Origin: Streptantibioticus cattleyicolor NRRL 8057 = DSM 46488
GTDB lineage: Bacteria > Actinomycetota > Actinomycetes > Streptomycetales > Streptomycetaceae
DNA length: 64,000 nt
NCBI RefSeq assembly: GCF_000240165.1
Contig: NC_017586.1
Location: 4,539,228-4,603,227, forward strand
Direction: 5' to 3'
In this document: positions 50,514 to 58,865 of the stretch, one piece after another
How the letters are laid out: every line of letters begins with the position of its first letter
How positions within the stretch are numbered: the first letter of the stretch is position 1
The notes under the pieces: generated by a model
The model's input: only the letters and a program-made list of their open reading frames with translations
Databases searched by the model: none
What the model was told of the DNA's origin: nothing
Made by a program: the position numbers and the translations under genes

Positions 50514-51593
50514 TCAGCAGGCGGGGCGGACCGGCGTGCCGCCCTCGCGCAGGCCGACCAGCCCCGCCCGGGCCGCCGCCACCCCCGCCTGGAAGCGGCT
50601 CTCGGCGCGCAACTCGATCATGATCCCGGCCAGATGACGGCGGAACGTACGCGACGACATCCCCACCCGGCGCGCCACCACGTCGTCCTTGAGCCCGGTG
50701 GCCAGCAGGTCCAGGATGGTGGCCTTCACGTCGTCGAGCGTCTCGCGGTACGTGCCGCCGTCCTGGTCGTAGTCGGTCCCCGACTGCCAGGCGTACTCGA
50801 AGATCCCGCGCAGCAGCGAGACCACCGAGGGCTCGTAGACCACGGTGACGGCCGGGGTGGGCCGGCCGGCCGCGCGGTCGGGGACGAAGGCCACCTCGTC
50901 GCCGACGACCACCAGGTGGTCGAAGACGTGGTTGGCGGTGCGCACCCGGGCCCCGGCCGCCGCCACCCGGGACAGCCCGGCCCGGGTGACCGGGCTGGTG
51001 CGGGCGGTGTGCGGATACAGCACCCGCACGTCCACGCCGCGTTCGACCACCTTCAGGCCGAACGGCTCGAACTCCTGCACCTGGCCGGGGGCGAGGGGCT
51101 GCATCGCCAGGATCCCCGAGGAGCAGTGGCGGGCCGCGTCGGCGAGGCGCAGCTCCAGCTGCCCGCGGTCCTGGTGGCGCACGATCGCCTCCTGCCGCAG
51201 CCGGGTGCGGCGCAGGTTGCTGAAGGTGTCGGCGAAGGACCGCAACTGCTCGTGGATCCCGGCCAGTTCGCGGCGCTTGGCGTGGATCGCCTGCTCCAGC
51301 GGAACGATCAACTCCACCTGGGCCGCCTCCGGGCTGACCGCCATGAAGCCGCCCTCGCGCGGGCAGTACCGCACCAGCCGCAGCTCCCGCAGCCGGTCCA
51401 TCGCCCGCTGGGTGTCGGCGAACGGGGCGCCGAGCACCGTGGCGACCTGGACGGCGGTGACCAGGCCCCGGGTGAGCGTCTGCTCGTAGACCCGCACCGC
51501 CAGCTCGTCGACGGCGTACCCGGGGTCCGCCGCCGGCGGGTCGGGCAACGTCCCGGTGGCGGTCCGCTCCGGTTTCTCCAGTACGTTCTTCAA
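50514..51593 (-). CDS. LuxR-type regulator with TrmB-like N-terminus
   Basis: A 359-residue regulator. Residues about 25-100 look like a winged-helix TrmB domain (LAVRVYEQTLTRGLVTAVQV), the centre has a PLD-like/TrmB C-terminal sensor pattern, and the C-terminus is a LuxR helix-turn-helix (LLATGLKDDVVARRVGMSSR). TTG 51593 is chosen because GGAGG lies 6 bases upstream and it overlaps the thioesterase stop as TTGA. It could be a pathway-specific regulator. Confidence 0.85.
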   Translation of the reverse strand: MKNVLEKPERTATGTLPDPPAADPGYAVDELAVRVYEQTLTRGLVTAVQVATVLGAPFADTQRAMDRLRELRLVRYCPREGGFMAVSPEAAQVELIVPLEQAIHAKRRELAGIHEQLRSFADTFSNLRRTRLRQEAIVRHQDRGQLELRLADAARHCSSGILAMQPLAPGQVQEFEPFGLKVVERGVDVRVLYPHTARTSPVTRAGLSRVAAAGARVRTANHVFDHLVVVGDEVAFVPDRAAGRPTPAVTVVYEPSVVSLLRGIFEYAWQSGTDYDQDGGTYRETLDDVKATILDLLATGLKDDVVARRVGMSSRTFRRHLAGIMIELRAESRFQAGVAAARAGLVGLREGGTPVRPAC

Positions 51594-52408
51594 CGTCGGC
51601 CTCCGGTGGCTCGCTCGGCTCGCTGCTGTGGCAGGGCGGGGCCGGTGGCCAGCTCCGCCGTCATCACCTCGACGACCTGGGCCAGCTGCTCGCCCAGGAA
51701 GAAGTGGCCCCCGGGGAAGGAGGCGAGGGAGAACCCCCCGGTGGTGTGGCGCCGCCACCCCCGCGCCGCGTCCGCGTCGACGTACGGGTCGGCCGAGGAC
51801 AGCAGGAAGGTGACGGGGGCGGCCACGGTCTCCGAGAAAAGGTCCGCCAGGTAGCCGGAGTTGGCCCGGTAGTCGTTGCGGACGACGGTCAGGACGGCCT
51901 GGCGGAACTTGGGCTTCTCCAGCAGCCCGGCCGGGACGGCGCCCAGCTCCCGCAGCTCGGCGACGATCTCCTCGTCGGTGCGCGGCAGGTTCTCCACGCC
52001 GAGCCCGTCGGAGGGGGAGCGGCGCCCCGAGACGAACAGCCGCACCGGCCGGACGCCGTCCGCCTCCAGCGCCCTGGTCACCTCGAAGGCGACCACCGAG
52101 CCCATGCTGTGGCCGTAGACCGCGAACGGCCGGCCGTCGTCGTAGGGGCGCAGCTCGTCGCGGATGCGCCCGGCGAGTTCCCGGATGTCGTCGACGGGCT
52201 CGCCGGCGCCGCCCTGCCGTCCCGGGTACTGGACGCACAGCGCCTCGACGTGGCCGGGGAGCGCCCGCGCCAGCGGGGTGAGGGCGCGCGCCGACGCTCC
52301 GGCGTGCGGACAGCAGACCATGCGGATCCGCGCGTCGGGCGCGGGGTCCAGGATCCTGATCCAACCCGTGGTGTCCTGGGCGACGTGCTTTTCCATCGAG
52401 TCGTCCAT
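51590..52408 (-). CDS. Type II thioesterase
   Basis: A 272-residue alpha/beta hydrolase of the RifR/GrsT kind, which clears wrong or stalled acyl groups from carrier proteins. Landmarks: CCPHAGASARALTPLARAL oxyanion region, nucleophile Ser in VYGHSMGSVVAFE (about 97), Asp in SSADPYVDA, and His in FPGGHFFLGEQ (about 242). Its presence supports carrier-protein chemistry in the cluster. ATG 52408 is used; ATG 52396 is also possible. Coupled to the LuxR gene. Confidence 0.9.
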   Translation of the reverse strand: MDDSMEKHVAQDTTGWIRILDPAPDARIRMVCCPHAGASARALTPLARALPGHVEALCVQYPGRQGGAGEPVDDIRELAGRIRDELRPYDDGRPFAVYGHSMGSVVAFEVTRALEADGVRPVRLFVSGRRSPSDGLGVENLPRTDEEIVAELRELGAVPAGLLEKPKFRQAVLTVVRNDYRANSGYLADLFSETVAAPVTFLLSSADPYVDADAARGWRRHTTGGFSLASFPGGHFFLGEQLAQVVEVMTAELATGPALPQQRAERATGGRR

Positions 52409-52944
52409 CCCATCCGGTCGTTCGACAACAGGAGGTCAACGCGGTCCGAGGGCGCGGCCGTGCGGCGCGAAAGGCGGCGGAGCGGCCCGTGCGGCTCGCT
52501 TTCGCCGTCGGCGGGAAACGCGGTGTTGCGCGAGGGCAACCGGCGCCTCTAACATTCTGCGGCCCAACCGCGTGCGTGGTCATCCCAGTTGCCGAGATAT
52601 CAGCTTAACCGGCCCCGTCACCATGTCAACCGATCAAGTGCGGTGCGGGCTGACGTCTGTGTGAACGGTTGGAGAAGGGGTGACGGGAAAACCGTGGGCG
52701 GGTCTCGGTCATTTCTCCGGCGGTGATTTCGATTCCTGACGTCCGGTACGGAAAAACGCCCCGCCGAAGATCACGGGAAATCCGGTGATCGAATGGCCGG
52801 GGCCTTTTCGCGGGGCCGTTTCCGGGGTCGCCCGGGGTTTTCCGGGCAGCCGTCGGCGCCGGACCGGGGGCTTTCCGCCGGATCCGCGGCGGTGACCGTC
52901 GCGGGGACGGAAGGCGCCCTGGTCCGGCGCCGGGGCGGGGGACG
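52409..52944. other. Intergenic region upstream of the thioesterase gene
   Basis: These 536 bases lack a supported gene. The half near the thioesterase contains the AT-richer promoter candidate at 52602-52629. The half near the MFS stop (52690-52944) has G/C blocks that can form several hairpins and probably ends the MFS transcript, but no single one stands out. Confidence 0.45.
52602..52629 (-). promoter_or_regulatory. Putative promoter of the thioesterase-luxR operon
   Basis: On the minus strand, TTGACA (52629-52624) and TAAGCT (52607-52602) are 16 bases apart, a fair housekeeping-sigma match, in an AT-rich patch about 190 bases before the thioesterase start. Confidence 0.4.
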
Positions 52945-54210
52945 TTACCTGGCGGCCGGGGCGGTCCCCACCTCGTCGCGGCCACGCTCCGCGGCGCTCG
53001 CCGCCGGGTCGGCCGCGCGGCGGCCGGCCCGTCCGGTCACCCAGGTCAGCGCCGCCGCCGCGACGACGAAGACGGTGGCCACCGGCAGCAGGTAGGCGGG
53101 CGAGCTGAACGCGTCCAGCCCGATGGCGCCGATGACGCTGGACAGCGAGATCGCCAGGTACATCACCGCCGCGTTGAGCGAGACGACCAGCGATTCGGCG
53201 CCGGCCGGGGCGAGGGCGATGATCCGGTGCTGCTGCGGCGCGGTCACCGACCACGAACCGATCCCGCCGAGCGCGACCACCAGCACGGCGGCCGGGAACC
53301 AGTCGCGTCCGGCCAGCATGGCCAGGAAGACCGCGCCGAGTCCGAGGGTGGCGCAGACGACCACGCGCCGCGGACCGTGCCGGTCGGCCAGGCGTCCGGC
53401 CGTCAGGTTGCCCGCGGTGCCGGCGATGCCGAAGACCAGCAGCAGCAGTGCCACCTTGCCGCCGTCCCCGCCGGTGGCCGGGGCGAAGACCGAGCTGATG
53501 TAGGTGTAGGGCAGGTAGATGCCGATGAAGGCGAGCAGGGTGCCGGCCAGCACCCCGGCCACCCGGCGGTCGGTGAGCGGCGACAGCCGCTGGCGCAGCC
53601 CCGGCGCGGCGCCGAGGCGGACGTCCGGCAGCCGCAGCGCGATGACCGGCGCCACCACGATGGCGAGCGCGGTCACGAACCACATGGTCGCCTTCCACCC
53701 CCACGCGTTGCCGATCGCGGTGCCCAGCGGCGCGCCCAGGGCGAGCGAGGAGGTCAGGCCGACGGTGACGATGGCGATGGCCCGGCCGCGCCGTTCGGCA
53801 CCGGCGACCGCCGCCGCCGTCGCCCCCGCGTTGGGGGTGAACATCGCCGCCCCGGCCGCCGCGACCACCCGCGCGGTGAGCACCAGCGGATAGCTGGGGG
53901 CGAGCGCGGTGACCACGTTGCCGACCGCGAAGACGACCAGCGCGGTCACCAGCACGCTGCGCCGCGACCACTTGCCGGTCAGCGCCGCGAGCACCGGTGA
54001 CAGCAGCGCGTAGGCGATGGAGAAGACGCTGACCAGCTGGCCCGCCGCCGCGATGGTCACGTGCAGCGAGCGGCTGATGTCGGGCAGCAGGCCGGCGATG
54101 ACGAAGGCGTCGGTGCCCACGGCGAAGGTGCCGAAGGCCAAGACCGTGGTATGAGCGCGCCAGCGGTCCCCTCGGGTGGCGTCGGGAGCGGCTTGGGCGG
54201 TGTCGCTCAT
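52945..54210 (-). CDS. MFS drug exporter, copy 2
   Basis: A 421-residue DHA1-type transporter paralogous to the 47314 gene: VLAFGTFAVGTDAFVIAGLL at helix 1, ALTGKWSRRSVLVTAL between helices 2 and 3, and LGAPLGTAIGNAWGWK in helix 5. The N-terminal 18 residues and C-terminal 25 are charged cytoplasmic tails. ATG 54210 is used. It is divergent from an ArsR repressor gene, with a repeated operator between them. Confidence 0.9.
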   Translation of the reverse strand: MSDTAQAAPDATRGDRWRAHTTVLAFGTFAVGTDAFVIAGLLPDISRSLHVTIAAAGQLVSVFSIAYALLSPVLAALTGKWSRRSVLVTALVVFAVGNVVTALAPSYPLVLTARVVAAAGAAMFTPNAGATAAAVAGAERRGRAIAIVTVGLTSSLALGAPLGTAIGNAWGWKATMWFVTALAIVVAPVIALRLPDVRLGAAPGLRQRLSPLTDRRVAGVLAGTLLAFIGIYLPYTYISSVFAPATGGDGGKVALLLLVFGIAGTAGNLTAGRLADRHGPRRVVVCATLGLGAVFLAMLAGRDWFPAAVLVVALGGIGSWSVTAPQQHRIIALAPAGAESLVVSLNAAVMYLAISLSSVIGAIGLDAFSSPAYLLPVATVFVVAAAALTWVTGRAGRRAADPAASAAERGRDEVGTAPAAR

Positions 54211-54278
54211 CTGTGGGGCTCCTGTTCCGGTGGGATCGGTGGGCTCTTCACGAGACTGATCCGATGGACGACGTCTGT

Positions 54279-54316
54279 TACGATGCTCATCGTAGCTTGT
54301 TCCGATGGTGATCGTA
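54279..54316. promoter_or_regulatory. Repeated palindrome, probable ArsR operator
   Basis: TACGATG-CT-CATCGTA (54279-54294) is a perfect 7+2+7 palindrome; a related site CCGATGGTGATCGTA lies at 54302-54316. Both sit in an unusually AT-rich stretch between the divergent MFS and ArsR genes. Confidence 0.8.
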
Positions 54317-54426
54317 ATAGTCGACCTGAGTGAACGCGGGAAACGCCGATGTGTATCGTCGGGTACGACGGAGATCGCCGGAACGCCGCGGGAGCGGTCC
54401 GACCGGCCCGAACGGAGGTGCCGCTC

Positions 54427-54768
54427 ATGCCCAGGACGGAAGACACCTGGCTGCCCCAGCCCGACCTCGACGAGGTGGAGATCGGGACGGTCCTCCAGGC
54501 CCTCGCCGACCCGGTGCGCCTGCACATCGTGCGGCTGCTCGACGCCGAGGGGGAGGGATCGTGCACCTCGCTCGACGTCCCCGTCAAGCGGTCGACCGTC
54601 TCCCACCACCTGCGCACCCTGCGGGAGAGCGGCGTGGTGGCCACCCGGCTGGTCGGCAACTCCCGGCTCAGCCGGCTGCGCCGGGACGACCTCGAACGCC
54701 GCTTCCCCGGGCTGCTGACGTCCATCCTGAACGCCGCCGCACCACTGGCGCGCACACCCGTCGGCTGA
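54427..54768 (+). CDS. ArsR-family repressor
   Basis: A 113-residue winged-helix regulator. ALADPVRLHIVRLL (about 25-38) and the recognition helix KRSTVSHHLRTLRESGVV (about 58-75) are textbook ArsR/SmtB. No metal-binding CxC pattern is present (single Cys in GSCTSL), so it likely senses something other than metal or acts as a simple repressor. ATG 54427 has GGAGG upstream. It probably controls the divergent MFS gene and the downstream flavoprotein gene. Confidence 0.9.
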   Translation: MPRTEDTWLPQPDLDEVEIGTVLQALADPVRLHIVRLLDAEGEGSCTSLDVPVKRSTVSHHLRTLRESGVVATRLVGNSRLSRLRRDDLERRFPGLLTSILNAAAPLARTPVG

Positions 54769-54814
54769 CCGCCGGCCGCCCCCGGCGCCCGGGCCGACCG
54801 GAGAGGAGCACCCC

Positions 54815-55435
54815 ATGGGCCGTTACGCCCACCTCGCCTACACCGAGTCCGTGCGGCAGGTGCAACAGGAGCAGGGCAGCGCCCTCGCCGCCCGCCGCCG
54901 GCTCGCCGAAGGCGACGAACCGGAACGCATGGGCGACGCCGAGGCCGCCTTCATCGGCTCCCGGGACGGCTTCTACCTCGCCAGCGTCAGCGAAACCGGC
55001 TGGCCCTACGTCCAGTTCCGCGGCGGCCCGCCCGGCTTCGTCCACGTCCTCGACGACCGCACCCTCGGCTACGCCGACGTCCGCGGCAACCGCCAGTACA
55101 TCACCACCGGCAACGTCCGCGCCGACGGCCGCGTCGCCCTGTTCTTCATGGACTACCCGCGCCAGGCCCGCCTGAAGATCTTCGGCCACGCCCACACCCG
55201 CGCGACCGCGGAAGACCCGCACCTGACCGAACGCCTCTCGGCCCCCCGCACCGACGGCAACGTCGAACGCCTCATGCTCATCCGCGTCGAGGGCTTCAAC
55301 TGGAACTGCCACCAGCACATCACGCCTCGCTACTCCGAGGCGGAACTCGCCCGGGTGCTCGCCCCGTTCCGCGCGAGGATGGCGGAGTTGGAGGAGGAGA
55401 ACAGGGTGTTGCGGGCGAGGGTGGGGGAGGTGTGA
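54815..55435 (+). CDS. Pyridoxamine 5'-phosphate oxidase-fold (FMN-binding) protein
   Basis: A 206-residue split-barrel flavoprotein-like enzyme. SRDGFYLASVSETGWPYVQFRGG matches the PNPOx family's first strands, GNRQYITTGNV the FMN phosphate region, and FFMDYPRQARLKIFGHA the central strands. A C-terminal coiled-coil helix (AELEEENRVLRARV) follows. It lies 46 bases after arsR, likely in the same transcript. Role unknown: a flavin reductase, detoxification or cluster tailoring enzyme. Confidence 0.85.
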   Translation: MGRYAHLAYTESVRQVQQEQGSALAARRRLAEGDEPERMGDAEAAFIGSRDGFYLASVSETGWPYVQFRGGPPGFVHVLDDRTLGYADVRGNRQYITTGNVRADGRVALFFMDYPRQARLKIFGHAHTRATAEDPHLTERLSAPRTDGNVERLMLIRVEGFNWNCHQHITPRYSEAELARVLAPFRARMAELEEENRVLRARVGEV

Positions 55436-55880
55436 GGGGGTGCGTCTGCCTGCCTGAGGCGTGCGGGCGCGGTGCGCGAGGGCGATCTGTGGTGAGGCGG
55501 CCCAGCCAGTCGGAGAGGATGACGACGAGGGCGTGCCGGGCCTTTACCGAGCACTCGGTTGCCACCGCCTCGGGTTCGGCCGGCCGTTCCGCGGCGTCTC
55601 GCAGCGCGGCGGCCTGGCTCTGGAGGCGGGCCCGGCTCTGGCGCAAACTGGACTTGCGTCACAGCTCGGTTTGACGCCGACACGGCGGTGCGTCCCTGTC
55701 CGGCGACGGTATTCGGAGATGCAGCTCGGCCTCCGTACCCTCGGGGTGCGGAGGCCGAGCCGTCTTCTGACTCACCGACTATTTCAGCGCGAGCCTGTGT
55801 CGCGCGTTGCGATGGTCCGACATCTCTGTCCTCAACCGGCATCGCCGGTAACTGCATTGTGTGTCTACGGCGGCAACGCC
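55436..55880. other. Intergenic region with a terminator hairpin
   Basis: These 445 bases hold no gene I can support. GC content falls compared with the cluster to the left, marking the start of the accessory region. A strong hairpin lies at 55724-55760. Confidence 0.5.
55724..55760. terminator. Hairpin between convergent genes
   Basis: GCTCGGCCTCCG (55724-55735) and CGGAGGCCGAGC (55749-55760) pair perfectly around a 13-base loop and are followed by CGTCTTCT on the plus strand. Confidence 0.8.
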
Positions 55881-56373
55881 TCAGGCGCAGTCGATATAGG
55901 ACGTGGCAGTGTCGGCAATCTGCGGGTCGGACTGGCGCCCGTTGTATTCGACGACAACGTCTTCCTGAATGTTCCAGGTGGATTTCTGACCAGTCGTGGT
56001 GCACTTGTAAGCGCTGCCGACGCGACCTGAGCACTTGCCCCACTTGCCCCCGGCGCGCCATACCGTGGACCAGGAGCCGTAAGGGTTGGCGCGTTGCAAC
56101 GTGAGTTCGACGTAGCACGACTGCGGCGCTGGGGTAGTGCACGCCCCCCATGAGCCCGAGATCTGGATCGCGCCGTTCTTGGTGAGTTGGAAAGGCGGCT
56201 GGGCGGAGAAATCGCAACCGACGTAACCGTCATGCGCTGTGCGGGGAGCCAGCCGGGCCGTGACGCGTTTCCCGATATGTGGACTGGCAGTTGGCAGTGG
56301 TGGCTGTGCCAGAAGCGGCAAAGAGGAACGCAACTGTTCCTGCCGCCAGCGCAGTTGTCATGCGTAATCGCAT
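55881..56373 (-). pseudogene. Small secreted cysteine-containing protein, apparently frameshifted
   Basis: A good signal peptide is read from ATG 56373 (MRLRMTTALAAG, then VAFLFAASGTATTA) but stops at a TGA about 45 codons later. The neighbouring frame, without a good start, continues to 55881 and encodes a plausible extracellular domain of about 105 residues with seven Cys (DGYVGCDFSAQPPFQL; SYIDCA at the end). The two frames overlap between about 56235 and 56330, so a one-base indel there would fuse signal and domain. The first Leu codon is TTA. Function unknown. Confidence 0.5.
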
Positions 56374-56440
56374 GGTCTCTCTCACCTTCAGCGACGGCCG
56401 GCCCCTGTTGGCCGGGGGCTCAGGCGTAGGCTTGATGCTG

Positions 56441-56770
56441 TCAAAGGTCGATTTTGGCGGTGACGGTTTTTCCCGGGATGTCAGGAGGAATGGGAAGGGG
56501 CTGGATGTCGGGGTTGGCGGTAATGATGAATCGGGTGCCGCCGGGGGCGGTCATCTCCGCGCTATAGGGGTCGGGCGTGGCTTCGAGACGGGCGCCGTGG
56601 GCAGCCAGATGGCGGGCTTCTTCTTCAACGGTGCGATTCACCGGCGTGATGACAGGCAGTACGGCGGGAGTGTCGTGGCCACCGATCGTCATGCCACTCT
56701 CTGGCGCAGCAGTGTGCCAGAAAGTGATGGCAGCTTCGGCTCGGTCGCGGGGAACGCGGATTTCGATCAT
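56441..56770 (-). CDS. Small protein of unknown function
   Basis: 109 residues from ATG 56770 (MIEIRVPRDRAEAAITFWH). No signal peptide. The pattern of strands and the ending TRFIITANPDI suggest a compact alpha/beta fold, perhaps a VOC-like half domain (repeats of acidic and hydrophobic strands). I do not recognise a family. Codon use is less GC-extreme than in the cluster. Confidence 0.5.
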   Translation of the reverse strand: MIEIRVPRDRAEAAITFWHTAAPESGMTIGGHDTPAVLPVITPVNRTVEEEARHLAAHGARLEATPDPYSAEMTAPGGTRFIITANPDIQPLPIPPDIPGKTVTAKIDL

Positions 56771-56974
56771 CGCGGTGGTCCTATCCGGGTGGCGAGGAGT
56801 GCGAGGCACAGGCTACGCGTCGCTGGTAGACAACCCTCGCTTTCCCGGTCTTGGGTGAGACGTCCCGCTTCAGTAGGTTGGCCGCGATTCGCCGGCCCCG
56901 GCGTGGCAAGCTGAGCGTCAGCAGGAGAGGCTGTGGCCCGTCGGTTCGCCGACGAGGTGATAAATTCCGCACGC

Positions 56975-57310
56975 TCACCCTACACGGTATGCCGTGCGCA
57001 TATTCGGCTTCAGCTTGCGGGTGTGCCACCACTCAGCCACGTTCACTCTGAACATCAGGGTGAACCATTCCAGTGATTCTGCGGGAGCTCCTTCGGCGAC
57101 GTGAGAGACGTCTGGCTCCTCGAAGGAAAATGCCAGCCTCCACTGTTCGGTATCGCCGGGTCGGCTGACGGTGACAACGGCAGTGAGCAGCAAGCATCCG
57201 TCATCCCATGCGAGTTCCAGACTGTCCGCTTTGAAGAGAGGGTCTCCTGCTGTGCCGCCAAAGGGAGTTTTCAGGAATCCTGGAAGGCTGGATGAAATTC
57301 CGCGGTTCAT
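56975..57310 (-). CDS. Small cytosolic protein, possible immunity partner
   Basis: 111 residues from ATG 57310, acidic, no signal peptide. A core reads DSLELAWDDGCLLLTAVVTV and ESLEWFTLMFRVNVAEWW, suggesting a beta-rich fold. It starts 10 bases after the stop of a secreted protein gene, so the two are probably cotranscribed. The pairing of secreted protein and small cytosolic protein is like toxin/immunity modules, but I do not recognise either family. Confidence 0.5.
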   Translation of the reverse strand: MNRGISSSLPGFLKTPFGGTAGDPLFKADSLELAWDDGCLLLTAVVTVSRPGDTEQWRLAFSFEEPDVSHVAEGAPAESLEWFTLMFRVNVAEWWHTRKLKPNMRTAYRVG

Positions 57311-57320
57311 TCAGCACATG

Positions 57321-57755
57321 TTAGCAGGCCGCCTTCATCATATGGCCTTCCTGGTAGTAAGCGGTAATCACTCCTTGCGGCCTGACGCCTGTTCCGCCGA
57401 GCGCTCCGTCGTTGAAGACCACTTTGAACATCATCGCCGGGCACTGGTTGAGGTTGAGGTAGTAGAAGCCAAACATCTGGTTTCCTCGTGACACCGTCTG
57501 GGCGATCATGCTGTCGTTGAATTCATGCTTCGGTGCAAGGTGGCGGTATCCCCAACTGGACGTGCCACAGCGCAGAGGTACGATCAGCGGCCCGCGGTAG
57601 TAGTTCTTTACGATTGATGTCGCGGACTTTCCGGCGCAGGGGTCTCCATTCGGCGACTGGGCAGCTGAGGCCTCTGGCGCGGCCGCTACGGCGACTGCGG
57701 TCACAGCGGTAAGAGAGATGGCCGAAAAGATATTGCGGATGGCTGACTTAGTCAT
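57321..57755 (-). CDS. Secreted small protein of unknown function
   Basis: 144 residues from ATG 57755, with GGAGG 5 bases upstream. A clear signal peptide is present (MTKSAIRNIFSAISLTAV, cleavage after APEASA near residue 32). The mature protein of about 112 residues has four Cys (GDPCAGKS, LRCGTSSWGY, NQCPAMMF and the C-terminal KAAC) and Tyr/His-rich segments (YYRGPLIVPLRC, YRHLAPKHEF). It may be a small extracellular effector or peptidase inhibitor. The next gene could encode its immunity protein. Confidence 0.7.
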   Translation of the reverse strand: MTKSAIRNIFSAISLTAVTAVAVAAAPEASAAQSPNGDPCAGKSATSIVKNYYRGPLIVPLRCGTSSWGYRHLAPKHEFNDSMIAQTVSRGNQMFGFYYLNLNQCPAMMFKVVFNDGALGGTGVRPQGVITAYYQEGHMMKAAC

Positions 57756-57775
57756 CGATTTCCTCCGTGTTGGGT

Positions 57776-57976
57776 TTACTGGATCGGCTGACGAGTAAGG
57801 GGTGGATTCGTCCGGTCGTCGCGCGCAGCTCTCCCTCTGCCGTTCATCGGTAATCTTCGCAGATCCTTCGCCTCGATATGCAGAGGGGGAATCAGCCATT
57901 CCAGTGTGATCGGGCTGAAATGTACCGGTCCGGGCGTCCGGATTTTAATGTGGAAGCCGGGAAGGAGGACCCGCAT
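57776..57976 (-). CDS. Possible small gene, 66 residues
   Basis: The frame MRVLLPGFHIKIRTPGPV... has an ATG at 57976 that overlaps the TAA of the frame upstream (TAATG), a coupling pattern. The sequence is balanced in composition but matches nothing I know. Could be chance. Confidence 0.25.
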   Translation of the reverse strand: MRVLLPGFHIKIRTPGPVHFSPITLEWLIPPLHIEAKDLRRLPMNGRGRAARDDRTNPPLTRQPIQ

Positions 57977-58250
57977 TACGAGTTGTCGGCGGCGATCCGG
58001 CCGATCGGTGCGCCATCCGAAATCAGGAACGCCTTGCGCCCGGCAGTACGGACCGGCGAGAGTGGGCGGGGCCCCACGGCCTCGGCGACATAGCGGTAGA
58101 CGGTGACATCGCCGAATCCAACCGCGAGTCGGGGGTAGGCGTTGGCCGCGGAGCACGTGCGTCGGGACCAGCAGACCCCGTCGAGCCGGGCCGACCGCGC
58201 ATCGTGCCGCTTGACCGAGTGGACCGCGGCTCCGCGACGGCCCGAGCCGC
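57976..58250 (-). pseudogene. Possible gene remnant without a clear start
   Basis: The frame ending at 57976 reads DGVCWSRRTCSAANAYPRLA and FGDVTVYRYVAEAVGPRP, plausible protein, but further upstream it becomes Arg-rich shadow sequence with no credible start or ribosome site. I read it as a truncated gene. The rest of 57977-58309 shows nothing else. Confidence 0.25.
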
Positions 58251-58309
58251 ACCGCCTCGCCCTCGGTGATGGCTGCGTGCGAGGCCGGCCACGACAGGCT
58301 CGATGTCTG

Positions 58310-58774
58310 TCAGCCCGCGGCGACAACAGCGAAACGCACTCCGGGTGTTGCGGTGATCGAGAAGGCGGTGGTGTTGCCGTGAGCGGGTTGCGTGTTCTGG
58401 CTGATCGAGATTTCTCCCGCGGTGCACTCGGTGTGCCAGGTGCCGATGCCGGTCGCACTGGCCGTCAGGGAGCCTTTGCCGATGCAGGAGGTGCGTAGAA
58501 CGTAGTGATGTGAGGGGAAGCGGACGTCGGAAACGGCCCAGTGTGTCTGTCCGCTGCTGCTGACGTGAGTGAAGGCAGGGCGCCGGATGGTTTGCCGGGC
58601 GGCGCCCAGCAGGTCGGTATCGCCGGCCGACGTGGTGGGGGCCGGACGGCTGGGGGAGGCCGTCGAGTGTGACGGCGCCGGACCGGCCGGGCGTGGCGAG
58701 GTCCCGCAGGCAGACAGCACGGTGATGAGTGCGACGACGCCTGTCCCGAGGGATAAGCGGCCCGTTCGGCGCAT
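58310..58774 (-). CDS. Small lipoprotein of unknown function
   Basis: 154 residues from ATG 58774 (MRRTGRLSLGTGVVALITVL) with AGGAG upstream. Lipobox LSAC at about residues 19-22, then a Pro/Ser/Thr-rich linker to about 50, then a beta-rich domain with two Cys (LRTSCIGKG, HTECTAGE) and a C-terminal GVRFAVVAAG. Similar lipoproteins of unknown role are abundant in Streptomyces. Confidence 0.75.
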   Translation of the reverse strand: MRRTGRLSLGTGVVALITVLSACGTSPRPAGPAPSHSTASPSRPAPTTSAGDTDLLGAARQTIRRPAFTHVSSSGQTHWAVSDVRFPSHHYVLRTSCIGKGSLTASATGIGTWHTECTAGEISISQNTQPAHGNTTAFSITATPGVRFAVVAAG

Positions 58775-58865
58775 GGTGGTAACTCCTGCCTGAGGGAAGA
58801 GGGTTCGCCGCCCCGCCGCACGGTGACGGGGGCGGCGAGCTCTTCGTCTTCTTCGTGGCACCTGG

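Noticed and set aside
55559-56104. 181-codon plus-strand frame rich in Arg and Cys
   Set aside because: Runs through a terminator hairpin and antisense to the secreted protein gene; composition is that of a shadow frame.
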